DNA of 64,000 nt from 66-474 sp035281745 (lineage in GTDB: Bacteria > Pseudomonadota > Gammaproteobacteria > Xanthomonadales > Rhodanobacteraceae). The DNA lies in NCBI GenBank assembly GCA_035281745.1, contig DATEDI010000012.1, forward strand, positions 1 through 64,000, in the 5' to 3' direction. Both the position numbers and the translations under genes were made by a program. Every line of letters starts with the position of its first letter. The first letter of the stretch is position 1. Positions 1 to 7,924 of this stretch are shown one piece after another. The notes below the pieces were generated by a model. It made no database searches. It worked only from the letters and a program-made list of their open reading frames with translations, and had not been told where the DNA came from.

Positions 1-892
1 TGTTGGCCGCGATCACGAGGGCGCGTCCGGCTTCCAGCACCTGCCCGATCAGCGCCAGGTCCTGGTCGGTGACGCCCTCCCCCGCGTCCAGCATCACCAC
101 CGCGACCTCGGCAGCGGCGATCGACTGCAGCGTCTTGATGACGCTGAACTTCTCGATGGCGTCCTCGACCCGGGCGCGCCGGCGGACACCCGCGGTATCG
201 ATCAGGGTGTACTGCTTGCCGTCGCGTTCCAGCGACACATGGATCGAGTCGCGGGTGGTTCCGGCGACATCCGACACCACCAGCCGCTCCTCGCCGAGCA
301 GGCGATTCACCAATGTCGATTTCCCGACGTTGGGACGGCCGACGATCGCGACCCGCACACCGGATTCCGGGTTCTCCGGTGCTTCGTCTGCATCCGGGTC
401 TTCCGGCAGCAACGGGGCGACCGCCGCGAGCACAGCGTCGATCCCGCGGGCATGGGCGGCCGCGATCGCGAAACTCGCCGCGACGCCGAGCGCCGCGAAC
501 TCGGCCAATGCCGACGGCACGTCGGTGCCGTCGGTCTTGTTGACGGCGAGGAGCATCGGTTTACCGGTGCGGCGCAGCCGGTCGAGGATCGCACGATCCT
601 GCGGCAGCAGCCCTTCGCGCGCATCCACCAGCAACACGCATACGGCCGCCTCGTCGATCGCGAATTGCACCTGGCGTTCGGTGAGTTCATCGATATCGAC
701 GCGCTCGCCCGACAAGCCGCCGGTATCGACCAGCACGAATGGACGTGCGCCGAGGCGGCACACGCCGTAATGGCGATCGCGGGTGACTCCCGGCAGGTCC
801 GCGACCAGCGCGTCACGGCTGCGGGTCAGCACGTTGAACAGCGTGGACTTGCCGACGTTGGGGCGGCCGACAAGAGCGACTACGGGCAGCAT
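1..892 (-). CDS. der: Ribosome biogenesis GTPase Der (EngA), 5' part, cut by window edge
   Basis: Der is an essential double GTPase that acts in maturation of the 50S ribosomal subunit. The first 297 codons are present. G1 loop GRPNVGKST lies at residues 9-17 and a second copy of the same loop starts near residue 186, the tandem arrangement unique to Der. Matching switch motifs are visible in both halves (DTGG in the first, DTAG in the second), as is VNKTD. The C-terminal KH-like domain lies beyond base 1. The ATG at 892 gives MLPVVALVG, the usual start. The gene reads leftwards, away from a repeat-rich spacer. Identification is firm; only the downstream part is unseen. Confidence 0.96.
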   Translation of the reverse strand, partial: MLPVVALVGRPNVGKSTLFNVLTRSRDALVADLPGVTRDRHYGVCRLGARPFVLVDTGGLSGERVDIDELTERQVQFAIDEAAVCVLLVDAREGLLPQDRAILDRLRRTGKPMLLAVNKTDGTDVPSALAEFAALGVAASFAIAAAHARGIDAVLAAVAPLLPEDPDADEAPENPESGVRVAIVGRPNVGKSTLVNRLLGEERLVVSDVAGTTRDSIHVSLERDGKQYTLIDTAGVRRRARVEDAIEKFSVIKTLQSIAAAEVAVVMLDAGEGVTDQDLALIGQVLEAGRALVIAAN

Positions 893-1040
893 GGGTCAGG
901 AATCCAGAGATTCGCGAAGCGCACGGGTGGGAGCCGTCAAAGAGCCGCCACGCAAAGGCGGATTGTAGTTCACAGGTGCGCGGGCACCGAGTGTACAAGT
1001 AGGAGCGGCCATGACCGGCGCCAACCTGCGGGTTCGGTAA

Positions 1041-1288
1041 GTTGGGTTGACCCCGGACTTGTTCCGGGAGAAGCCCAACAGCCGAAACCGCAAAAGGACG
1101 ACATCGTCGCGAGCCAATCCACCTTGATCTGCTTGAAAAGCGCAATGGATCCCGGCCTGCACCGAGATGACGATCAAAAGCAATCCGGCAGGTTGGGTTG
1201 AACCCGGAGCGTGCTCCGGGGAAGCCCAACGTCATACCGTTGCGTACAGATGTTGGGCTTCCGCCGAAAAAGCCGGCGTCAGCCCAAC
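1041..1288. repeat. Cluster of three GTTGGGCT-type palindromic repeats in the der spacer
   Basis: The 413-bp spacer 893-1305 has no convincing gene. It carries three hairpin units: 1041-1079, 1192-1230 and 1252-1288. Each starts GTTGGG and ends CCCAAC. The first two hold an inner stem (CCCGGA/TCCGGG and CCCGGAGC/GCTCCGGG). The same consensus recurs near 24.3-24.5 kb and at 34.4 kb, so this is a dispersed REP-like family. The units follow the 3' end of the BNR-repeat gene and precede der on the minus strand, so they could help terminate or protect transcripts; that role is inference. Confidence 0.8.
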
Positions 1289-1305
1289 TTACGACGCCGA
1301 CGTTT

Positions 1306-4300
1306 TCACTGCTCTTCCTGATCGCGGTTGGTGGTGATCCAGCCGGCGTTCCAGTCGAGCGGCGCAATGGCCTTCGCCAACACCAGCGGCGATTGCCCGC
1401 TTTCCTGCAACGCGCGATTCACATCCGCGAGCGATTGTCCCTTCAACTTCGCCCAGCGATCCATCAGCGATTTCAATTCCGCGCCGGTCTTGTCGAGCGC
1501 CGCAAGGTCCGCCGCGGTCGGCGCCTGGTCGGCGCCCTGCATGCGCGCCATCAGCATTTGCAGGTCGCCGCCCACGCTGCCGAGGTTCGGCGGTCCGCGA
1601 TGGAAGAAGAACGCGAACGGCGAATCGGCCTTGGGACCGGACAGGGCTTCGAGTTGCTTGTCGTAGTCCGCAAGTTTGCCGGTCGGCTTGCTCCCGCCTT
1701 GGCGCTTCGCGATCTGTTTCTCAAGATCACGCACCTGCCCGAGCGCACGGCTTGCGGCCACGGCTTCCTGATAGGCCTGCATGGACTTGTCGAATTGCTG
1801 CTGCAGGTCCGCGGTCGAGGTTCTCACGCGCGGGTCCATCCGCACCGCCAGCGGCTGCGTGTAGGTCTTGCCGCCCACCGTCAACTTGATCGTGTACGTG
1901 CCCGACATCACCCAGGGCGAACTGTCCATCACGGGTGTGTCGTGCTTGACGGCTTGATTGGCATCGAGGAACTGCAAGGCACCGGGCATCGGTTGCCAGT
2001 GCATGTCCCAGACGAAGCGGTGCATGCCGGCCTGGGTCGAAAGGTTCATCGGCGGGCGTGGCCACCAAGCCGGTACCTGCAACGTCTTCGGGTCCGATGG
2101 CTTCTCGGGATCGGCGCTGGAATAGTGCCGCGCGAGTTTTCCATCGGACGTATAAATGTCCAGCGTCACCGGACCGCTGACGTCGTTCGCAAGGTTGTAG
2201 TCGATGATCGCGCCCGGCAGCGGATTCGGCAGCGCAGGCATCCGCCACGGCGTCGGCGGGTTCATGCCCCAGCGCACGCGCACCGCCGTTTGCGGCTTGT
2301 ACAGCGTCACCGGCGCCTTCGCGACCTGCGCATCGATCTGCCGCAACGGCGTGATGTCGTCCAGCACCTGGAAGCCGCGGCCGTGCGTGGCCGCGACCAG
2401 ATCGTCACCGTGTACCTGCAGGTCGCGTACGGAAACCGCGGGCATGTTGAGCCGCAGCGACTGCCAGTGATCGCCATTGTCGAACGACACCCACGTCTGG
2501 GTTTCGCTGCCGGCGAACAGCAGCCCTTTGCGCTCGGGGTCTTCGCGGATCACGTTGGTCGCAGCGTCCGGCGTGATGCCGTTGTCGATCTCGGTCCAGT
2601 GCTTGCCGCCGTCTTCGGTGCGGAACAGGTGCGGCCGCATGTCGTCCAGCCACATGGTGTTGATCGCAGCATACGCAACGTTCGGATCGAAGTGGCTGGC
2701 TTCCAGCGAGAACACCCGCCACCACGGCTTCAGTTGCGGCGGCGTGACGTTGTCCCAATGCGCGCCGCCGTTGTGCGTCACCCAGATCAGGCCATCATCG
2801 GTGCCGGCCCAGATGAGATTTCCGTCCAAGGATGAAGGCGCCAGCGCATACACCACCCCGCGATCGGTGGGCTTGGCGTCCTTGCTGTTCGCATATTTGC
2901 CGACGCTCGCCGGCACCGTCCACGTCTTGCGCGTGAGGTCGGGACTGATCTGCTTCCAGTCCTTTCCGCCGTCCTCGCTCTGCCACACCGTGTTGGAGGC
3001 GAAGTACAACCGATGCGGATCGGTGGGCGAGAACATGATCGGCATGGTGCGAACCGTGCGGTAATCCGGATCGCGCGAAGCCATCGGGCCGACGTCGGCG
3101 ATCTGTCCGGTGTCACGGTCGTAGCGCGTGACGCCGCTGCGGGACCCGCCATAAACGAGGTTCGAATGCAGCGGATCGATCGCCGCGCCGCCGTATTCTT
3201 CGATGCCAACTGGATGCCAGTCGTGCGCGGTCAATTCGCCGTCGTTGCCGCGCGACAGCACGCACGCCGAACCCGAATCCTGCTGGCCACCGCAGACCCG
3301 GTACGGCCAGGTATTGTCGATGCCGACCTTGTACATCGCGGCGGTCGGCTGGTTGTACCAGGAACTCCAGGTCTTGCCGCCGTTGACCGTGACGATCGCG
3401 CCCTGGTCGGAGTTGACCGCGATGATGTCCGGATTGTTCGGGTTGATCCAGGTCTGCTGGTAATCGTCGCCGCCCGGCGCACCGCGGAACCCCGTCCAGG
3501 TCTTGCCGCCATCGACGGACTTCCACAGGACCGGCGTATTGCTGTAGACGATGTCGGGGTTCTTGGGATCGACGGTGAGCGGCGGCAGGTCGCCACCGCC
3601 GATGCGCGCGGCCGCACGCGAATCCTTCGTCATCTTGTACCAGCTCGCGCCGGCGTCATCGGAACGATAGAGTGCGACTTCGCCTTCCTTGCCCGATGCC
3701 ACGGACGCGTACAGCCGGTCCGGTTGGCTCGGTGCGATCGCCACCAACGCCTGCTGCACGTCGGGCAATCCCTTGGTGAGTTTGGTCCAGGTGTTGCCGC
3801 CATCGGTCGACTTGTAGATGCCGCCCTCGGTGCCCGCGAACGCGCCGTTCTCCCACGGCGCCTGCTGCTGTTGCCACATCGTCGCATACACGATGTTCGG
3901 GTTCGCGGGATCGATCTTGACGTCGTCGCCGCTGACGTACTCGTTCGTGTACAACACCTTCTTCCAGGTCTTGCCGCCGTCGAGCGAACGGAAAATGCCG
4001 CGCTCGGAATTGGGGCCATAGATGTGCCCCATCGCCGCCGCGAATACGCGATTCGGATCGCGCGGGTCGACCGCGATCATCGCGATGTCCTGGGTTTCCT
4101 TGAGCCCGATGAACCGCCAGGTCTTGCCCGCATCGGTGGACTTGTACATGCCCATGCCCGTCGCCTGGTCGGGCCGGATGGTGCTCTCGCCGGTACCGAC
4201 GTAGATCACGTTGGGATCGGAATCCGCAACCGCGATCGCGCCGATCGAGCTGGTCGGTTGCTTGTCGAAGATCGGTTGCCAGCTATTGCCGTAATCGCTG

Positions 4301-4524
4301 GACTTCCACACACCGCCGTCGTCGTTGCCGATGTAGAACACGTTCGGCTGGCTCGGCACGCCCGCGATCGCGCGACCGCGACCGCCGCGCAGCGGCCCGA
4401 TCGGCCGCCACTGCATCTGCGCAAACAAACCTTGGTCGTACGTGCGCGCGTGCGCCGCGGTTTCCCAGAACACACCGCAACCCATCGCGGCCACGATTCC
4501 CAACGCAAACAGGTAGCGCTTCAT
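1306..4524 (-). CDS. Exported BNR/Asp-box repeat protein (VPS10/sortilin-like beta-propeller)
   Basis: This 1072-residue protein starts with a Sec signal peptide (MKRYLFALGIV..., cleavage after about AHA at 24-26). The body contains at least ten Asp-box motifs of the form S-x-D-x-G-x-T-W (SSDYGNSW, STDAGKTW, SLDGGKTW, STDGGNTW, SVDGGKTW, SEDGGKDW), spaced through residues 70-700. These mark one or two large beta-propellers like those of sialidases, xyloglucanases and sortilin. The last 300 residues are not propeller-like and may be helical. GGAGGGG stands 6 nt before the ATG. Family members are often called glycosyl hydrolase, but no catalytic residues are recognised here, so substrate and activity are unknown. 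It is monocistronic and probably periplasmic or surface-exposed. Confidence 0.85.
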   Translation of the reverse strand: MKRYLFALGIVAAMGCGVFWETAAHARTYDQGLFAQMQWRPIGPLRGGRGRAIAGVPSQPNVFYIGNDDGGVWKSSDYGNSWQPIFDKQPTSSIGAIAVADSDPNVIYVGTGESTIRPDQATGMGMYKSTDAGKTWRFIGLKETQDIAMIAVDPRDPNRVFAAAMGHIYGPNSERGIFRSLDGGKTWKKVLYTNEYVSGDDVKIDPANPNIVYATMWQQQQAPWENGAFAGTEGGIYKSTDGGNTWTKLTKGLPDVQQALVAIAPSQPDRLYASVASGKEGEVALYRSDDAGASWYKMTKDSRAAARIGGGDLPPLTVDPKNPDIVYSNTPVLWKSVDGGKTWTGFRGAPGGDDYQQTWINPNNPDIIAVNSDQGAIVTVNGGKTWSSWYNQPTAAMYKVGIDNTWPYRVCGGQQDSGSACVLSRGNDGELTAHDWHPVGIEEYGGAAIDPLHSNLVYGGSRSGVTRYDRDTGQIADVGPMASRDPDYRTVRTMPIMFSPTDPHRLYFASNTVWQSEDGGKDWKQISPDLTRKTWTVPASVGKYANSKDAKPTDRGVVYALAPSSLDGNLIWAGTDDGLIWVTHNGGAHWDNVTPPQLKPWWRVFSLEASHFDPNVAYAAINTMWLDDMRPHLFRTEDGGKHWTEIDNGITPDAATNVIREDPERKGLLFAGSETQTWVSFDNGDHWQSLRLNMPAVSVRDLQVHGDDLVAATHGRGFQVLDDITPLRQIDAQVAKAPVTLYKPQTAVRVRWGMNPPTPWRMPALPNPLPGAIIDYNLANDVSGPVTLDIYTSDGKLARHYSSADPEKPSDPKTLQVPAWWPRPPMNLSTQAGMHRFVWDMHWQPMPGALQFLDANQAVKHDTPVMDSSPWVMSGTYTIKLTVGGKTYTQPLAVRMDPRVRTSTADLQQQFDKSMQAYQEAVAASRALGQVRDLEKQIAKRQGGSKPTGKLADYDKQLEALSGPKADSPFAFFFHRGPPNLGSVGGDLQMLMARMQGADQAPTAADLAALDKTGAELKSLMDRWAKLKGQSLADVNRALQESGQSPLVLAKAIAPLDWNAGWITTNRDQEEQ

Positions 4525-4714
4525 CGCACACCCCTCCGAAACATGGAATGCTCCGGCTCCCGGACGGAGTCAGGCAGCCGGTCATAAATACCACGTCAGG
4601 GCGTTCGGCTCATCCCCCATTGGTTGGGCGGCAACGTCAGCTGGAAAATCCCGTTCGGCCCCAGGGCGCGAACGGGCACTCCTCGGGAAACCCCGGTCGG
4701 GAAAGGGGCGCGAT

Positions 4715-5224
4715 TCAGCGCTTCACGGTTTCCACGATCGGCTTGCCATCGACGATCCTGAAGTGGAACACGTACCACAGGCTGAAAGGCTTGGCGGTCA
4801 GTTCGAAGGTGCCGTCGCTGTTGGGTTTCTGCATCCACAGCGGCGTGAACGTCCATTGCCTCGCAGCGTGTTCGACCGCGGCTTCGAACAGCGCGTGATC
4901 CGCAGCCTTGGCCGTATCGGAAACCGGATACACGCCTCCCACGTGCCCGTCCTTGCCCATCACCAATTGCGCGACCACCGTCACCGGCGCCGCGTCCGGT
5001 TGCACCAGCGACGGCGGATAAACGGGCGCGACCTGCTTGTCCGGCATCGGCTGCACTGCCGTCTCGCCCGGTTCCAGCGTGTAACGCAGCACGCCCTTCG
5101 GCACGAGCATCTCGTAGCTGGTCTTCGGTTGCGGGTTCGGTTTCAGCACGGTGCGGATGCTGCAAGCCGCAACCGACCCAAGAACCGCGGCGAGCGCAAG
5201 GATCGACGCGAGGTGTTTGCACAC
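4715..5224 (-). CDS. Lipoprotein with TonB-like C-terminal domain
   Basis: A short lipoprotein of about 169 residues. The hydrophobic N-terminus ends in a lipobox (GSVAAC), and the rest contains a TonB-box-like stretch (APVYPPSLVQ), then VVAQLVMGKDGHV and a WTFTP-type motif, as in the C-terminal domain of energy transducers. GTG at 5224 is preferred because GGAAAGG lies 9 nt upstream; a GTG at 5233 and an ATG at 5335 are alternatives, the latter overlapping the upstream peptidase gene. It follows the M56 peptidase gene by about 35 nt, so it probably belongs to the same operon. No cytoplasmic-membrane anchor is visible, so a true TonB energy-transducing role is unlikely. Confidence 0.7.
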   Translation of the reverse strand: MCKHLASILALAAVLGSVAACSIRTVLKPNPQPKTSYEMLVPKGVLRYTLEPGETAVQPMPDKQVAPVYPPSLVQPDAAPVTVVAQLVMGKDGHVGGVYPVSDTAKAADHALFEAAVEHAARQWTFTPLWMQKPNSDGTFELTAKPFSLWYVFHFRIVDGKPIVETVKR

Positions 5225-5259
5225 GTGGTCCACCCTTTCCGAACAACAACCACGCTCGA

Positions 5260-6588
5260 TCACGACGAAGCCGAAGGCGATTGCAATCTCACGCACTGTG
5301 AAGTGCTTGCCAGATAGACACTCCCGATCGGACAAGGCTTGGGAGCGGCGTCATTTTCATACTGTTTGTTGAGCGAAAAATTGATGGGCACCTGGATAAC
5401 GCCCCCGACTGCTTTTCCATTCCGGTGTCCCGGATTGAATTTCCAGTTCGCCGCCGCCTGAACGGCTGCAACCTGCAACACGGCAGACGCGTCGGTCCCA
5501 TGTTGATCCACCTGGACGCCCGCGACCTTGCCAGCCGCATCAACCGTGATATCCAGTACAACATTGCCCTGCTCGCGTTTTTTAATGGCTTCGACCGGAT
5601 AGTGCGGCGGGTTGCGATTCTTGTAAGTGATATCCACCGTCGGTGATGTGGGTTGGGAATGAGGTTGAACCGCTGCGGCGGCCGGCATCTGTCCGCCGAC
5701 GACATACAAGCCACCAGCCAACAAAGCGGCGGTTGCGACACAGCCAGTGCGCCGGCGCAGCACGCCCGGCGGGATACGCGAGAGCATGGCGATCCTCTCC
5801 TTCAATTGCGGCTCGGCGAGCCATGGAATCAATGCGGGCGCGGGCTGCACGGCCACGCTGTCCAGCAACGCACGTGCATAGCCGGCCGTACTCTGCGGCG
5901 CTCTACGCAGCGAGGCCGCGTCACAGGCAAGCTCCTGGTCCAGCCGGAAACGCGCGCGCGCGATCCACGCAAGCGGATGGAACCACAGCAGCACGGATGC
6001 GATTTCCATCGCAAGGCTCCACAGTGCATCGCCACGACGAACATGGGTAAGTTCGTGGCGCAGCACCAGCTCGCGGCTTGCCTCGTTGTCGAAGCGCTCG
6101 GGAAAATCGCCGGGCAACAAGATCAGCGAACGCGGCAGCGCCCACAGCACCGCGGGACCAGCGTCATGCATGCGCACGCGACGAACGTCGAGATCGGGCA
6201 CGACCGTCGTCAACGTATGCAGCCACACGCACGGTGCAACGCGCAGTCCGCGCAGCAATTTGAAGTAATGGAGTGCAAGCCGGAGCAATCCGATCGCGAC
6301 GCCGAATAGCCACAGCGCGACCAACCCATGCGTCCGGTCGATGGTGATGGTCGTCGATGCCGCGGCGGGCACAACGTGGGGCGTCACCGTCAAGCCCGGC
6401 AACGCCACCATTGCCGTGGGCATCAGGTCCTGCGGCAACAGCGGCGCAAGCATCAATGCGACCGGCAGCAGCCACAGCGTGAAGGCCGGGCCCGCGCCGA
6501 ACACGCGTCGCACGGGACGGCGCGACAACAACACCAGCGCCAAACCCAACGTGGCGCCAAACAATATTCCCAGCAGGGTCTCAGTCAT
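5260..6588 (-). CDS. M56 (BlaR1-like) membrane metallopeptidase with TonB-like C-terminal domain
   Basis: A membrane zinc peptidase of 442 residues. Four or so hydrophobic helices flank an HELTH zinc motif at residues 178-182 (RHELTHVRRGD), the signature of MecR1/BlaR1 peptidases. Instead of a penicillin-binding sensor domain, the C-terminus carries a TonB-like domain (YPVEAIKKREQGNVVLDI, then WKFNPGHRNGK). The ATG at 6588 overlaps the end of the upstream blaI-type gene by 8 nt, so the two are translationally coupled. By analogy with BlaR1 it should relieve repression by the BlaI-like partner through proteolysis, but the signal is unlikely to be sensed by a beta-lactam-acylated domain. No beta-lactamase gene lies nearby. 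Confidence 0.85.
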   Translation of the reverse strand: MTETLLGILFGATLGLALVLLSRRPVRRVFGAGPAFTLWLLPVALMLAPLLPQDLMPTAMVALPGLTVTPHVVPAAASTTITIDRTHGLVALWLFGVAIGLLRLALHYFKLLRGLRVAPCVWLHTLTTVVPDLDVRRVRMHDAGPAVLWALPRSLILLPGDFPERFDNEASRELVLRHELTHVRRGDALWSLAMEIASVLLWFHPLAWIARARFRLDQELACDAASLRRAPQSTAGYARALLDSVAVQPAPALIPWLAEPQLKERIAMLSRIPPGVLRRRTGCVATAALLAGGLYVVGGQMPAAAAVQPHSQPTSPTVDITYKNRNPPHYPVEAIKKREQGNVVLDITVDAAGKVAGVQVDQHGTDASAVLQVAAVQAAANWKFNPGHRNGKAVGGVIQVPINFSLNKQYENDAAPKPCPIGSVYLASTSQCVRLQSPSASS

Positions 6589-6979
6589 GGCGGCGTTCCT
6601 TCTTTTCGAGTTGCTCGACCAGCCTGCGCAGTTCGGCCACGTCCCTGGCACTCAATTTCTCGTTGCGGCTGAAATGCACCAGCAGCGGCGCGACTTTTCC
6701 GCCGAACACGCGATCGAGCAGGCTGCGACTTTCGCGGGACTGCCACTGCTCGCGGGTCAGCACGGGCGAATAGAGGTAACGCCGCCCTTCCCGTTCGGCA
6801 CGCACCGCGCCCTTGCGGACAAGGCGATTCAACAGCGTGCGCACGGTGTTTTCGTGCCAGGCGGTATCGGGTTGCAACGCCGCCACCAGTTCTTCGGAAC
6901 CTTGCGGCGCGTTTCGCCACAGCAGCTCCATCACATGGCTTTCGGCTTCGCTGATGGCCGGATTGATGGTTTTGGCCAT
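6581..6979 (-). CDS. BlaI/MecI/CopY-family transcriptional repressor
   Basis: A 132-residue winged-helix repressor: ISEAESHVMELLW at the start, the recognition region ENTVRTLLNRLVRKG around residues 42-56, the wing GRRYLYSP, and a helical dimerisation tail with many charged residues. This is the BlaI/MecI/CopY layout. ATG at 6979 is chosen because GAAAGG lies 8 nt upstream; a GTG two codons earlier would leave only 2 nt. The gene overlaps the M56 peptidase gene, its likely partner. An inverted repeat at 7002-7023 just upstream is a candidate autoregulatory operator. Target genes beyond its own operon are unknown. Confidence 0.88.
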   Translation of the reverse strand: MAKTINPAISEAESHVMELLWRNAPQGSEELVAALQPDTAWHENTVRTLLNRLVRKGAVRAEREGRRYLYSPVLTREQWQSRESRSLLDRVFGGKVAPLLVHFSRNEKLSARDVAELRRLVEQLEKKERRHD

Positions 6980-7001
6980 TGACACAACCTTTCACGACAT
7001 C

Positions 7002-7023
7002 CGTAGTTGAATTACAGACTACG
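7002..7023. promoter_or_regulatory. Inverted repeat upstream of the BlaI-type gene, candidate operator
   Basis: CGTAGT (7002-7007) and ACTACG (7018-7023) form a perfect 6-bp inverted repeat with a 10-nt spacer containing TTACAG. It lies 23 nt before the chosen repressor start, where a promoter would be expected. Classical BlaI operators have TACA/TGTA arms; only TACA is present, so the site is an inference from position and symmetry. Confidence 0.4.
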
Positions 7024-7078
7024 CCTGTCGTTTTATTTGTCAAGCACCCATCGACATCTCACCGCCGCACGAGGGCTT

Positions 7079-7924
7079 TCAGAGCACGGGAGCCGAAATG
7101 CGACCGCCGGTGACGCGTTCCCGGCCTTCCAGGTCGTCCTGGGTAAACAAATCGGCGAAACCTTGGTCGAGCAGCAAACCGCGCACGTCGGCGCCTTGGT
7201 CGAACCCGTGTTCGAGCAGCAACCAGCCGCCGTTGCGCAAATGCCTACGCGCGCCGCACACGATCACGCGAATCGCGTCAAGGCCGTCGGCGCCGGATGC
7301 GAGCGCGGCGGCGGGTTCGAAGCGCAGATCGCCCTCGTGCAGGTGCGGGTCGCCTTCCGCGATGTACGGAGGATTCGAAAGGATCACGTCGTAACGTGCG
7401 TCAGCAAGGCCCCCGTACCAATCGCCCTGCCGGAACTCGACGCCGTCGATGCGAAGCCGCGCGCCATTCTCACGCGCAATGTCCAGCGCCGCGTCGATCA
7501 CGTCGGTGGCAACCACGCGCGCGTATGGACGCGCGCGCGCGATGGCCAGCGCGATGGCGCCCGAACCCGTGCCGAGGTCGGCCACGTTGCATTCCGCGTC
7601 GGCAGGAATGCGCTGCAATGCGAGATCGACCAGCACTTCGGTTTCGGGACGCGGGATCAGCACACCAGGCGCCACCCGCAATTCGATGTCGTGGAACCCG
7701 CGCGTGCCGGTGAGATAGGCGACGGGCTCGCCGCGCGCGCGGCGTTCGACCAGATCTCGGAACACGACAGTGTGCGCAGCATCGACCACATCGTCGGAAT
7801 GCGCGATGAGCCATGCATCCGGCACGCCCAGCACGTGCCGCAACAGCAGCGCGGCTTCGCGCCGCGCTGCGTCGCCGGACAATGCGCGCGCGCCATCATC
7901 GAGGCACGCGCGCACCGTGGTCAT
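7079..7924 (-). CDS. prmC: Peptide chain release factor N5-glutamine methyltransferase
   Basis: PrmC (HemK) methylates the GGQ glutamine of RF1 and RF2. This 281-residue protein has the N-terminal helical domain, a hydrophobic segment PVAYLTGTRGFH before the catalytic core, SAM motif DLGTGSGAIALA, and the diagnostic NPPY motif (SNPPYIAE). ATG at 7924 overlaps the TGA of the M1 aminopeptidase gene (ATGA), so the two are coupled. The aminopeptidase reads first, prmC second. The other NPPY enzyme in the window at about 56.3 kb is PrmB. Confidence 0.95.
   Translation of the reverse strand: MTTVRACLDDGARALSGDAARREAALLLRHVLGVPDAWLIAHSDDVVDAAHTVVFRDLVERRARGEPVAYLTGTRGFHDIELRVAPGVLIPRPETEVLVDLALQRIPADAECNVADLGTGSGAIALAIARARPYARVVATDVIDAALDIARENGARLRIDGVEFRQGDWYGGLADARYDVILSNPPYIAEGDPHLHEGDLRFEPAAALASGADGLDAIRVIVCGARRHLRNGGWLLLEHGFDQGADVRGLLLDQGFADLFTQDDLEGRERVTGGRISAPVL

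Noticed and set aside
5233..5335. Longer start for the TonB-domain lipoprotein
   Set aside because: It would overlap the M56 peptidase gene, place about 35 residues before the signal sequence and bury the lipobox; GTG 5224 with GGAAAGG fits better.
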